Assembly: GCF_028293835.1 (NCBI RefSeq)
Contig: NZ_JAQGNX010000183.1
Span: forward strand, 1-64,000
Reading direction: 5' to 3'
From: Pseudomonas sp.
Lineage (GTDB): Bacteria; Pseudomonadota; Gammaproteobacteria; Pseudomonadales; Pseudomonadaceae
Length of the DNA stretch: 64,000 nt
Shown here in pieces: positions 34,996-43,757 of this stretch. The position numbers and the translations under genes were made by a program. The notes under the pieces are model-generated. The model saw only the letters and a program-made list of their open reading frames with translations, was not told the DNA's origin and searched no databases. Numbering within the stretch: the stretch's first letter is position 1; each line of letters opens with the position of its first letter.

Positions 34996-35205
34996 TCAAG
35001 CGTACTGGCATAGGTTTTCTGTGAGGGCGGCTGAAGCGGCACCTTTGGCGAAAGTAGAAAACTGCTCGTTTAACGCGTTGGATTTCTCTGACAAGATCGC
35101 CAGAGCAAGCACATCCAGCTCCTCCGCGACAGACACGCATTTTGCATCTTCCAGCGCTTTGGCCATTCTTGCGTAGTTGGCTGCCATTTCATTAAGGGTC
35201 GACAC
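34996..35205 (-). CDS. Small hypothetical helical protein
   Basis: This predicted protein of about 69 residues is mostly helical (NEMAANYARMAKALEDAKC, AEELDVLALAILSEKSNALN) with no signal peptide or membrane segment. The frame is open to 35331, but GGGAGGT at 35211-35217 sits 5 bases before a GTG at 35205, which is the best start. I do not recognise the family. It stands alone between the dehydrogenase and a DUF2938 gene. The 257-bp gap upstream holds nothing I could identify. Confidence 0.55.
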   Translation of the reverse strand: MSTLNEMAANYARMAKALEDAKCVSVAEELDVLALAILSEKSNALNEQFSTFAKGAASAALTENLCQYA

Positions 35206-35462
35206 GTCCCACCTCCCGGTAGGTGACAAATTGCATGACTGATGTCTTAAACGTTTACGTTCGCTGGCGGCGACAAAATTACGTCGCTCGCCTGTGATCG
35301 TAAGCGTCTTTGCAATCTGTAAGCCAGTCACCAGGCCCGTGCGTCGCTTTCAGATGAGGGGAATGTCAATTATCTGCCGGAGGCCGCGCCCCGTCTTTAA
35401 TGTGGGTTAACTCAGCATGTTATGCGTTGTGTGAGAGGCCACCAAAGCGCGCTTCGCAGCAA

Positions 35463-35945
35463 TCAGCCAACCAGCAATGCGCTGCCGTACAGTCCGATGG
35501 CGAATACCACGTGCCCGGCGATGTTCAACAGCCGCGCCACGTTGGGCTTGGGGGCTCCGGAACAGGCGACACCGACGCCCATGCCCGGTTGCAGAATGAA
35601 CCAGCCGGCGCCCACGGTAACCAGGCCCACGACCAGCGCGGGAGCAAAGCGCGGCGCATGCACCCAATCCACTCCCCAGATGGCCAACAGGGCAGCGGCG
35701 AACAGCACGCCAATCACGTAATGCATAACCCAGCCGATGGCCAATTCGCCGTCAACCGCAGGCGATTGCATGATGCCGTCCGACTGCACAAAACGACCCC
35801 CAGGCATTCCCGCGAACCAGCGGCCCACGAAATGCCAAGGCGGTGTGGCGATGCCAAAAGTGACCCGCAACAGCTGCGCCCAAAGGTCGAGCAGCACCGT
35901 CGCGCCGACACCCATCAAGAATGCGTAGTAAAGGAAGCCGAGCAT
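35463..35945 (-). CDS. DUF2938 family membrane protein
   Basis: This ~160-residue inner-membrane protein has four to five hydrophobic segments, starting LGFLYYAFLMGVGATVLLD and including GWVMHYVIGVLFAAALLAIW and FAPALVVGLVTVGAGWF. WHFVGRWFAGMPGGRF is a characteristic loop. It matches the uncharacterised DUF2938 family. The frame extends to 35990, but the ATG at 35945 has AGGGA upstream and begins at the first membrane segment. Function unknown; no linked gene gives a clue. Confidence 0.75.
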   Translation of the reverse strand: MLGFLYYAFLMGVGATVLLDLWAQLLRVTFGIATPPWHFVGRWFAGMPGGRFVQSDGIMQSPAVDGELAIGWVMHYVIGVLFAAALLAIWGVDWVHAPRFAPALVVGLVTVGAGWFILQPGMGVGVACSGAPKPNVARLLNIAGHVVFAIGLYGSALLVG

Positions 35946-36145
35946 GATGTCCCTTATCTGAAATGGTCGACCAAGACGGTCGCCGCCCACTGTAACCGTT
36001 ATTCGCGCAAACGTTGGAACAGCGGGGGGGATGGGTGTATTTGGCTGGATGGTTTGAAGTGGCGGTGAAGGCAGTCTAAAACTCTAGCTCCATCCCCATA
36101 TTGTTCCCATATCAGCCCCAACACCTTTTTCCAGACACCAGAAAC

Positions 36146-36188
36146 CACGAAGCCCCTGAAATTCGTCAATGAATTCAGGGGCTTCGTG
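36146..36188 (-). terminator. Hairpin downstream of tRNA-Ser
   Basis: An 18-bp inverted repeat, ending GGGGCTTCGTG at 36188, pairs across a short loop with one bulged A. It lies 11 bp past the tRNA 3' end on the tRNA strand. It is a likely terminator, though the T-run after it is weak. Confidence 0.65.
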
Positions 36189-36199
36189 TTGTTTCAATG

Positions 36200-36289
36200 T
36201 GGCGGTGAGGGAGGGATTCGAACCCTCGATAAAATTTCTTCTATACACACTTTCCAGGCGTGCTCCTTAAGCCTCTCGGACACCTCACC
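36200..36289 (-). tRNA. tRNA-Ser (anticodon GGA)
   Basis: On the minus strand the 90-nt gene starts GGTGAGGTGTCCGAGAGGC. It has anticodon GGA in CCTGGAAAG, a long variable arm typical of serine tRNAs, the T-loop GGTTCGAATCC, and an encoded 3' CCA. The acceptor arm GGTGAGG pairs with CCTCACC, with G as discriminator. Confidence 0.95.
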
Positions 36290-36464
36290 GTATCTCGTCA
36301 AACCATTCGGTCTGTCGAGGCGCGCTAATGTAGTCGAAACCTTCGGCGAAGGCAAAAGTTTTTTTTAGAATTTTCATGTGGTTAAGCGGATAACACGCAG
36401 AGGCGACTCTGCCCCGGCGTAATTAAAGTCCGGGGCCAGGCCATTTGTTAGCTTAGCGCCGAGA

Positions 36465-37214
36465 TCAAGCGCCGAAGCCGCCATCGATAGTCAAGCTCGC
36501 GCCAGTGATGTAGCCCGCTTCCGGGCCGGCAAGGTAGGTGACGAAGCTGGCGATTTCGTCTGCGGTGCCGTAGCGACCTACTGCCATTAGCGGGATCAAT
36601 GACCCGGCGAAGTCACCGCTGGCTGGGTTCATGTCGGTATCGACCGGGCCGGGCTGAACGTTGTTGATGGTGATGCCCCGCGGGCCGAGGTCCCGCGCCA
36701 GGCCTTTGGTCAGACCGACCAGCGCAGACTTACTCATGGCATACGGGCCGCCACCGCCAAAGGGCATGCGGTCGGCGTTGGTGCTGCCGATGTTGATGAT
36801 GCGTCCGCCTTCTTTCATATGGCGGGCGGCTTCTTGAGAGGCGATGAACACGCTACGCACGTTGATTGCCAGGGTTTTGTCGAAGTCTTCCAGGCTGAAG
36901 TCTTCTAACGGGGCGATAGCCAATATCCCGGCATTGTTAACCAGAATGTCCAGTTGGCCAAAGGTTTCGACGGTGGTAGCCACCGCGTGACGAATCGCAT
37001 CGGCATCCGCGCTGTCGGCTTTTATGGCCAGTGCCTTGCCGCCTTGTGCGGTGATACTGTCCTGCAGTTCCTGGGCCTTGGCTTGCGAGGTGACGTAAGT
37101 GAAGGCGACGGCAGCGCCTTGTTCAGCCAAGCGTTTAACGATCGCTGCGCCGATGCCACGAGAGCCGCCTTGAACAAGCGCTACTTTATTGCTGAGAGTC
37201 GATTGAGCTGACAT
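36465..37214 (-). CDS. SDR-family oxidoreductase (FabG-like)
   Basis: This 249-residue short-chain dehydrogenase has QGGSRGIGAA near residue 15, the NNAG motif, a catalytic Ser within INIGSTN, then YAMSKSALVGL (Tyr and Lys), and ends ASLTIDGGFGA. It resembles 3-oxoacyl-ACP-reductase-like enzymes acting on small carbonyls. A LysR gene is divergent, with 134 bp between starts, and probably controls it. The ATG at 37214 follows a reasonable GGAG-like site. Substrate unknown. Confidence 0.88.
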   Translation of the reverse strand: MSAQSTLSNKVALVQGGSRGIGAAIVKRLAEQGAAVAFTYVTSQAKAQELQDSITAQGGKALAIKADSADADAIRHAVATTVETFGQLDILVNNAGILAIAPLEDFSLEDFDKTLAINVRSVFIASQEAARHMKEGGRIINIGSTNADRMPFGGGGPYAMSKSALVGLTKGLARDLGPRGITINNVQPGPVDTDMNPASGDFAGSLIPLMAVGRYGTADEIASFVTYLAGPEAGYITGASLTIDGGFGA

Positions 37215-37348
37215 TTGATTCTCCGAGGAAGTAAGGATTGAAATTAAACAGTGTGCGTTGCGTGGTGCTCAGTATCTGCAGTTGATTGCTACCTGAGTAG
37301 CGGGTAATCGCTATAGTCTGTGTAAACCGAAAGTTTAGAGTGGCCGGC

Positions 37349-38272
37349 ATGGATAACTTCAGCAGTATTGAATGTTTTGTCCGCAGCGCGGAGGTGGGCA
37401 GCTTTGCCGAAGCTGCGCGGCGTCTTAGTTTGACGCCGGCTGCCGTAGGAAAAAGTATCGCTAAGCTGGAGGGGCGCCTCGGCGTCAGATTGTTTCAGCG
37501 TAGTACTCGAAGCCTGACACTGACGGAAGCGGGGCAGCGATTTCTCGGTGAGGTCAGCGCCAGCCTGAACACCATCCAAAATGCCATGGCCAATTTGGCC
37601 AGTGCCGAAGGTCAGCCCACCGGCACGCTGAAGGTCAGCATGGGCACCGTGTTTGGACGCCTGTATATCGTGCCATTGCTGGGAGAGTTTCTTCGGCGGT
37701 TCCCTGCGATCACCCCGGACTGGCATTTCGATAATCGCCAGGTGGATCTGATTGGCCAGGGCTTTGACGCCGCCATCGGTGGCGGATTCGATCTGCCTCA
37801 GGGCGTAGTGGCGCGCAAAATCGCTCCAGCGCACCGGGTGCTGGTGGCATCGCCGGGGTATCTCGCTGCCCATCCGCCACTGCTTAATCCAGACGATTTA
37901 CACGGCTGCGACGGAATACTGATCCGCTCGCCGCAGACGGGACGCGTGCGTTCCTGGCCCCTGACTAACCGTGCGCAACAGCATTGCCCATTGAACTTGA
38001 AAGTGCGTATGACCATGAGCGATTCAGAAGCTGCCTGCGCTGCGGCGGGCCAGAACTTAGGCGTCGCATTGGTGAGCATGCCGTTTGCCGCGCCGTATGT
38101 GCGGGATGGTTTGTTGTTGCGGGTGTTGCCCGAATGGTACGTCGACGACGGTAATATCTCGCTGTACTACAGCGAACATAAACTGTTGCCCGGAAAGACC
38201 CGTGCATTTGTAGACTTCGTGATCGAGCAATTCGCAAAACAGAAGCTGGCGAAACTGTTCAGCGCCATTTAG
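37349..38272 (+). CDS. LysR-family regulator divergent from the SDR gene
   Basis: This ~307-residue LysR protein has an HTH in residues 4-62 (SFAEAARRLSLTPAAVGKSI, then LFQRSTRSLTLTEAG) and an effector domain of the CrgA/DmlR type. A GTG at 37340 is also in frame; the ATG at 37349 matches the common MDNFSSIECF start. It faces the SDR gene and is followed 14 bp later by an isochorismatase-like gene, so the regulator may be co-transcribed with one target and control the other. Confidence 0.88.
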   Translation: MDNFSSIECFVRSAEVGSFAEAARRLSLTPAAVGKSIAKLEGRLGVRLFQRSTRSLTLTEAGQRFLGEVSASLNTIQNAMANLASAEGQPTGTLKVSMGTVFGRLYIVPLLGEFLRRFPAITPDWHFDNRQVDLIGQGFDAAIGGGFDLPQGVVARKIAPAHRVLVASPGYLAAHPPLLNPDDLHGCDGILIRSPQTGRVRSWPLTNRAQQHCPLNLKVRMTMSDSEAACAAAGQNLGVALVSMPFAAPYVRDGLLLRVLPEWYVDDGNISLYYSEHKLLPGKTRAFVDFVIEQFAKQKLAKLFSAI

Positions 38273-38286
38273 AGGACGAAGATTAA

Positions 38287-38853
38287 ATGAAAATTCAGGC
38301 CAACGCGGCCCTGTTGCTGATTGATATGCAGAGCGGTATCAATCATCCGAAGTTGGGGCGGCGTAACAATCCCCATGCGGAATTTCAGATGGCGAGGCTG
38401 CTGGCTGCCTGGCGTGCGACTAAGCGGCCGGTTATTCATGTCCGGCATTTTTCTCGCTCGCCAGACTCGGTATTTTGGCCGGAACAATCCGGTGTCGATT
38501 ATCAAGCGGACTTTATGCCCGTTGACGGTGAAGCTGAGTTGCGAAAGCATACCCCCGATGCGTTTTGCGCAAACCCATTGGAAAGTTGGCTGCGCATGGA
38601 TTCGATTACCCAGCTAGTTATTGTGGGTGTGGTGACGAACAACTCCGTTGAGTCTACGGCCCGCAGTGGCGGTAATCTCGGGTTTGAAGTATTGGTTCCC
38701 CATGACGCCTGTTTTACCTTCGATCAGGCCGACTTTTTCGGTAACCCGCACACTGCCGAAGAAGTGCATGCCATGTCGCTGGGTAACCTGCACGGTGAAT
38801 ATGCGACGGTGGTATCGACGGTTGAAATTCTGGATGCGCTGATGCGCGGTTGA
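38287..38853 (+). CDS. Isochorismatase-like hydrolase family protein
   Basis: This 188-residue protein has the isochorismatase fold, with Asp13 in LLLIDMQSG and Lys87 in ELRKHTPDAF. The usual nucleophilic Cys position is Ser120 in VVTNNSVESTARSGG, so it lacks the Cys used by nicotinamidase-type members. The TNNSVEST form occurs in a recognised subgroup whose reactions are poorly known. It lies 14 bp after the LysR stop, likely in one operon. Substrate unknown. Confidence 0.85.
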   Translation: MKIQANAALLLIDMQSGINHPKLGRRNNPHAEFQMARLLAAWRATKRPVIHVRHFSRSPDSVFWPEQSGVDYQADFMPVDGEAELRKHTPDAFCANPLESWLRMDSITQLVIVGVVTNNSVESTARSGGNLGFEVLVPHDACFTFDQADFFGNPHTAEEVHAMSLGNLHGEYATVVSTVEILDALMRG

Positions 38854-38870
38854 GGGTGTCATACAGAATA

Positions 38871-38898
38871 TGTGTTTGCTGCGCGATAGCGCGGCGTC
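38871..38898 (+). repeat. Interspersed REP-like repeat, copy 2
   Basis: This copy starts TGTGTTTGCTGCGCGATAGC and differs from copy 1 at one base. It lies 17 bp after the isochorismatase stop. The 230 bp that follow, up to the SulP gene, hold nothing else clear. Confidence 0.7.
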
Positions 38899-39127
38899 GG
38901 ACTGCGTGATACGTCTGCAGAAGCGCCAGCATTTTGGGCGATTTCCTGCACAGTCAGGCCCATCTCAGTGGGTGGTTATGTGGCATTTGGCCAAGGCCAT
39001 AACGGGTACACTTCGCCGTGATCACCGCAGCAGGCTGGCAGGGCTGCGTTCAATTCCGTAACATTCGCAACCCTGTTTTCCCGCTTTCGTGTCCTGGATT
39101 TGCGCAGGCCTACATTTTAGGTACGTC

Positions 39128-40573
39128 ATGAAGTTTAAACGTCTGCGGGCCGATGCCCTGGCTGGACTCACTACCTCGTTCGCCTTGCTGCCTGAATGCA
39201 TTGCTTTCGCCCTGGTCGCTCACCTCAACCCGCTGATGGGCCTGTATGGCGCGTTTATCATCTGCACCCTGACCGCGCTGTTTGGCGGGCGGCCGGGGAT
39301 GATTTCCGGCGCCGCTGGGTCGATGGCCGTGGTAATCGTTGCGCTGGTGGTGCAGCAAGGCGTGCAATATTTACTCGCCACCGTGCTGCTGGGTGGGTTG
39401 GTCATGATCGCTTTCGGTCTGCTTAGGCTAGGCAAACTGGTGCGCATGGTGCCGCACTCGGTGATGCTGGGTTTCGTCAACGGCCTGGCAATCATCATCG
39501 CCTTGGCCCAGTTGGAGCAGTTTAAAAGCGAGGGCGCCTGGCTGAACGGTTCAGCGCTTTACGTGATGAGCGGGCTGGTGGCAGTGACCATGGCTGTCGT
39601 CTACCTGCTGCCACGTCTGACCTCTGCCGTACCGCCAGCACTGGTTGCGATCCTTGGCGTTGGTCTGGCCGTCTACCTGCTGGGCCTGCCGACTCGCACC
39701 CTGGGAGACATGGCGCACATCGCTGGCGGCTTGCCCGATTTTGCCTTGCCGCAGGTGCCCTGGACTCTCGACACCTTGCGCATCGTGGCTCCCTACGCGG
39801 TGTTGATGGCGTTGGTCGGCATTCTGGAAACCCTGCTGACGCTGAACCTGACCGATGAGATCACGGAGAGCCGTGGTTACCCGGACCGCGAGTGCGTGGC
39901 GCTGGGGGCGGCGAACATGGTTTCCGGTCTGTTCGGTGGCATGGGTGGCTGCGCCATGATCGGCCAGACGGTGATTAACCTAAGCTCCAGCGGCCGTGGT
40001 CGATTTTCCGGGGTGGTCGCCGGGGTGATGATTCTGCTGTTCGTGCTATTCCTTTCGCCACTGATCGAACACATCCCGCTGGCGGCGTTGGTCGGGGTGA
40101 TGTTTGTGGTGTCGCAGCAAACCTTCGCCTGGGCATCGTTGCGGGTACTCAACAAAGTACCGTTGAACGACGTATTGGTCATCGTCGCGGTCACCGCCAT
40201 CACCGTGTTCACTGACCTGGCCACTGCGGTACTGTGCGGAATCATCATTGCCGCGCTCAATTTTGCCTGGCAACAGGCCCGGGAGCTTTACGCGGACAGC
40301 CATTTGGAAGCTGACGGCAGCAAATTTTACTGCCTGCACGGCACGTTGTTTTTTGCCTCGACCACGCCGTTTCTCAATCAGTTCGATCCCGTAAACGACC
40401 CAGCCCATGTGACGCTGGACTGCCGCCATCTGAGTTTCGTCGACTACTCGGCGATCACTGCGCTAAAGACGTTGCGTGAACGTTACGACAACGCTGGCAA
40501 GCACTTGCGCGTGTTTCACCTGTCCGAACGCTGTAGACGACTGCTCAAACGCGCCGGTGTGCATCACGATTAA
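39128..40573 (+). CDS. SulP-family anion transporter with STAS domain
   Basis: This ~481-residue membrane protein is a SulP/SLC26 anion transporter. The N-terminal half holds 10 or more membrane segments with the signature start LRADALAGLTTSFALLPECI, then GAAGSMAVVIVALVV and GGMGGCAMIGQTVIN. The C-terminus (from about residue 400) is a STAS domain (VTLDCRHLSFVDYSAITAL). Substrates in the family include sulfate, bicarbonate and dicarboxylates. I chose the ATG at 39128, with AGGT upstream, over the longer frame from 39089. Confidence 0.9.
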   Translation: MKFKRLRADALAGLTTSFALLPECIAFALVAHLNPLMGLYGAFIICTLTALFGGRPGMISGAAGSMAVVIVALVVQQGVQYLLATVLLGGLVMIAFGLLRLGKLVRMVPHSVMLGFVNGLAIIIALAQLEQFKSEGAWLNGSALYVMSGLVAVTMAVVYLLPRLTSAVPPALVAILGVGLAVYLLGLPTRTLGDMAHIAGGLPDFALPQVPWTLDTLRIVAPYAVLMALVGILETLLTLNLTDEITESRGYPDRECVALGAANMVSGLFGGMGGCAMIGQTVINLSSSGRGRFSGVVAGVMILLFVLFLSPLIEHIPLAALVGVMFVVSQQTFAWASLRVLNKVPLNDVLVIVAVTAITVFTDLATAVLCGIIIAALNFAWQQARELYADSHLEADGSKFYCLHGTLFFASTTPFLNQFDPVNDPAHVTLDCRHLSFVDYSAITALKTLRERYDNAGKHLRVFHLSERCRRLLKRAGVHHD

Positions 40574-40636
40574 GGCGTGTTGAGTGTGAATACTGTATGT
40601 GATTATTGCGGACTGAACCTGCCGGTAACCTTTTAG

Positions 40637-41767
40637 ATGAATGCTGCTTCTCCCCTGGACGCCTACCAACAGGCCATCGACCAGCAAGGTTTTACCCTCG
40701 ACGCTGCACAGCTGAATGCCGCCCAGCGTTTGCAGGACTGTTTTCTGGCGCTGAAGGAAGGCAAGCGTCGGCTGCCGATTAAAGGTGTGTACCTATGGGG
40801 GCCGGTAGGCCGTGGCAAAACCTGGTTGATGGATCGCTTTTATGACAGTTTGACCGTGCCCGCTCGGCGCCAGCATTTTCATCACTTCATGCGCTGGGTT
40901 CACATGCGACTATTCCAGCTGACCGGCACCGCCAATCCCTTACAGGCGCTGGCTCGGGAGTTGAGTAAAGAAGTACGGGTGTTGTGTTTCGATGAGCTGT
41001 TTGTCACCGATATTGGCGACGCGATTATTCTCGGTAGTTTGCTGCAGGTGATGTTTAAGGAGGGCGTAGTGCTTGTGGCCACCTCCAACCAGCCGCCCGA
41101 GCAGCTGTACGCCAAGGGTCACAACCGTGAGCGATTCGAGCCGGCCATCGTCGCGATTAATCGTTATATGGCGGTGGTGGCAGTCGACGGCGGCGAAGAT
41201 CATCGACTGCATCCCGGACAACTGCATCAGCGTTATTGGGTAACCCAGCCGGGCAAGCACAGTGCGTTGGGCAGTGTTTTTGAGCAACTGAGCACCGGCG
41301 AGCCTTGCTCTAGCGAGCCGGTAATATTCGGTCATCGCAGCGTCAACGCGATCCGCCACAACGATAACGTCCTGTGGTGTCGCTACAGCGATCTGTGCGA
41401 GCAGCCGCTGGCGGCGATGGACTTCATCGATTTGTGTGATCGCTTTTCAACGATTTTGCTCAGCGAAGTACCGGCGTTGAGCGCCAAACAGCGCGAAGGC
41501 AAAATTGCTCGCGGCACCGAAGACGCGGTGGAACAGGTGGTTGCCGGTGATCGAGAATTGCCGCAACTGTCGGTGCACGACGACGGCGTGCGGCGCTTCA
41601 TCGCATTGGTCGACGAGTGCTACGACCGCCGAGTGCCGTTATATATCGAAGCGCAAGTACCGCTCGAAGCGTTGTACACCGAAGGGTACCTGGCCTTCGC
41701 GTTCCGCCGGACCTTGAGTCGATTGCAGGAGATGCAATTGGAACGGTTTGCGGTCCGCTCTCTGTAG
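40637..41767 (+). CDS. ZapE/AFG1-like ATPase
   Basis: This 376-residue cytosolic P-loop ATPase of the AFG1/ZapE family has Walker A GPVGRGKTW near residue 56, Walker B VLCFDELFVTDIGDAIILG, sensor-type ATSNQPPEQLY, and the C-terminal block YTEGYLAFAFRRTLSRLQEM. ZapE in E. coli acts on the FtsZ ring; this protein could be that gene or a paralog, and I cannot tell without the rest of the genome. It stands alone, with no clear terminator before it. Confidence 0.85.
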   Translation: MNAASPLDAYQQAIDQQGFTLDAAQLNAAQRLQDCFLALKEGKRRLPIKGVYLWGPVGRGKTWLMDRFYDSLTVPARRQHFHHFMRWVHMRLFQLTGTANPLQALARELSKEVRVLCFDELFVTDIGDAIILGSLLQVMFKEGVVLVATSNQPPEQLYAKGHNRERFEPAIVAINRYMAVVAVDGGEDHRLHPGQLHQRYWVTQPGKHSALGSVFEQLSTGEPCSSEPVIFGHRSVNAIRHNDNVLWCRYSDLCEQPLAAMDFIDLCDRFSTILLSEVPALSAKQREGKIARGTEDAVEQVVAGDRELPQLSVHDDGVRRFIALVDECYDRRVPLYIEAQVPLEALYTEGYLAFAFRRTLSRLQEMQLERFAVRSL

Positions 41768-41787
41768 AAAGGGGCTGCCACGTCTCT

Positions 41788-41815
41788 GACGCCGCGCTGC
41801 CGCGTAGCAAACACA
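41788..41815 (-). repeat. Interspersed REP-like repeat, copy 3 (inverted)
   Basis: Read on the minus strand it starts TGTGTTTGCTACGCGGCAGC, differing from copy 1 at two bases. It lies 20 bp after the ZapE-like stop, between convergent genes. Confidence 0.68.
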
Positions 41816-41882
41816 AAACGTGTAGGATTATTTTTAAGTCACTAAGTTAGGCGTTGTTTGATAAGAGCCAACAAGACGGTCT

Positions 41883-42758
41883 TTACCGGCTTCGGCTTTT
41901 AAGCAAATGCTTGCTGCCCTCAAATACCAGCACCAGCACCGCGAGCCAGATCGGTAGATACGTCATCCATTCATCGCGACTGATGCTTTCACCCAGCAGC
42001 AAGGCCACGCCTACTAACAGCACGGGCTCGACGTAGCTCAGCAAGCCAAACAGGCTGAAGGGCAGCAGGCGGCTGGCGATGATGTAGCTGCACAATGCCG
42101 ACGCGCTGATCATGCCCAGTATGGGAATCAGCCCGTATAAATGGGGATGGTGGGACAGGGCGCTGGGGTCGCCGTTGAGGATGAACCACAGGCTGACGGG
42201 AAGCATCAGCGCCATGTCGAACCATAAGCCGCCAAGGTTATCGGTGCCCAGCCTGCGCCGCAGGACGAAATAAATGGGATACCCCAAGGCCACCAGCAGC
42301 GTTTCCCAGGAAAAGCTGCCCACTCGGTACAACTCGTTGAGGACGCCCACTACTGCGCAAAACGCCGCGATTTTTTGCAGACGAGACAGGTGTTCGCCAT
42401 AGGCCATTCGGCCGGTGATGATCATCGTCAGCGGCAGTAGAAAATAGCCCAACGAGACGTCCATGCTGCGACCATGCAACGGTGCCCACATGAATAACCA
42501 GAGCTGCACGCCGAGCAGAAACGACGAAAGCAGCATGCTGATCAGCAAGATGGGCGTTTGCCGCAAACGCTTTGCGATGTCACGGGCCAGGCGCCAATCG
42601 CCACTGGAAAGCATGAACAATGTCACGCAAGGCACCGTCAGCAGCATGCGCCAGCCGAAGATTTCTTCGCCGCTCAGGGGCTTGAGTAATGACGTAAAGA
42701 AATACATGACCGCGAACAGAATCGAGGCCAGAATCGACAGCACAATGCCTTTTGACAC
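41883..42758 (-). CDS. RarD/EamA-family transporter
   Basis: This 291-residue inner-membrane DMT transporter has RarD-type features: SILASILFAVMYFFTSLLKP, EIFGWRMLLTVPCV, FLLPLTMIITGRMAYGEHLS and a late PFSLFGLLSYVEPVLLVGVA. About ten membrane segments are visible. The substrate is unknown. It is convergent with the ZapE-like gene and divergent from the HD-domain gene, with 224 bp between those starts. The ATG at 42758 begins a normal first membrane segment. Confidence 0.87.
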   Translation of the reverse strand: MSKGIVLSILASILFAVMYFFTSLLKPLSGEEIFGWRMLLTVPCVTLFMLSSGDWRLARDIAKRLRQTPILLISMLLSSFLLGVQLWLFMWAPLHGRSMDVSLGYFLLPLTMIITGRMAYGEHLSRLQKIAAFCAVVGVLNELYRVGSFSWETLLVALGYPIYFVLRRRLGTDNLGGLWFDMALMLPVSLWFILNGDPSALSHHPHLYGLIPILGMISASALCSYIIASRLLPFSLFGLLSYVEPVLLVGVALLLGESISRDEWMTYLPIWLAVLVLVFEGSKHLLKSRSR

Positions 42759-42982
42759 AACTTCCTCACGTCTTTTCAGTTCTTATTAGGGATGTGGTTT
42801 TCCCGCAACGCGCGGTCTTGGTCTGGGCGCAAGCGGCACACAGTCTAGCTGATCTCTCGTGGCAGGATACGGCGGACGTTTGGCAGAAAACGCAGTCTCG
42901 TGCCGATTGTGGCGAATTCTCTGACGGCAGAGACTTGTTTCAGCCGCGCCATCAAGGTGCGATAGCCTTGAGGAACGCTACC

Positions 42983-43624
42983 ATGAGCAACACCATCGCC
43001 GGTATTGAAATCCCTGACAGTGCTCTGGCCAAGGCCACCACCGAATACATTCGGGATAACGAACCTGATTTGTTGTATCACCATTCTCGCCGGGTATTTC
43101 TGTTTGGCGCATTGAGCGGTGAGCGTAAAGGCCTGAAGTACGACGCCGAACAATTGTATGTCGGCGCCATGTTCCATGACCTGGGTCTGGTCGAAGGCCA
43201 TCGCAGTGCAGATGAACGTTTTGAAGTCGACAGTGCCAACGCTGCCCGTGCGTTCATGAAGCCGTTTGGATTGTCGGAAGGCGATATGGAACAGGTCTGG
43301 TTGTCGATTGCCCTGCACACCACGCCGAACGTCGTTCACCATTTGCGTCCGAACGTGTCATTGGTGACTGCGGGTGTCGAGATGGACGTACTGGGTATTG
43401 AATACGCAGCGTTCCCCACCGTTCAGCGCGAAGCGGTGGTGCATGCGCACCCTCGTGGCGAGGGTTTCAAAGCGTGCATTCTGTGTGCATTCGCCGATGG
43501 CTTTAAAGACAAGCCCGACACTACATTCGGGACAGTGAACGCTGATGTACTGGTGGATGTCGATCCGACGTTCAAACCGATGAACTTCGTGGAAATCATC
43601 CGCAAGTCGCCCTGGGCAGCGTGA
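42983..43624 (+). CDS. HD-domain protein (cyanamide-hydratase-like)
   Basis: This ~213-residue cytosolic HD-domain protein has conserved His in LYHHSRRVFLFG, the HD pair in GAMFHDLGLVEGH and a later His in ALHTTP, as expected for a metal-dependent phosphohydrolase-like fold. Overall it looks like the cyanamide-hydratase-type HD family often found in Pseudomonas. The frame extends to 42752, but the ATG at 42983 has GAGGAA upstream and is the natural start. Substrate unknown. An HxlR/MFS pair follows on the same strand after 133 bp. Confidence 0.82.
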   Translation: MSNTIAGIEIPDSALAKATTEYIRDNEPDLLYHHSRRVFLFGALSGERKGLKYDAEQLYVGAMFHDLGLVEGHRSADERFEVDSANAARAFMKPFGLSEGDMEQVWLSIALHTTPNVVHHLRPNVSLVTAGVEMDVLGIEYAAFPTVQREAVVHAHPRGEGFKACILCAFADGFKDKPDTTFGTVNADVLVDVDPTFKPMNFVEIIRKSPWAA

Positions 43625-43757
43625 TCTCGGTCTCGTAATATCGACGCTTTAATAGATAAAGCCTCTCGGGTATATTCATTTTCGAGTCGGACCGGTCAGT
43701 CGTTTGTAAGCGCTGATCCCTGTCTGCGAAAATGGAAAGCCAGAGAGGTGTCTTTAG

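Noticed and set aside
38874..38972. Minus-strand mini-frame reading MGLTVQEIAQNAGASADVSR, resembling part of a helix-turn-helix
   Set aside because: About 34 codons, partly made of the interspersed repeat, no ribosome site and a stop just upstream; could be a chance match.
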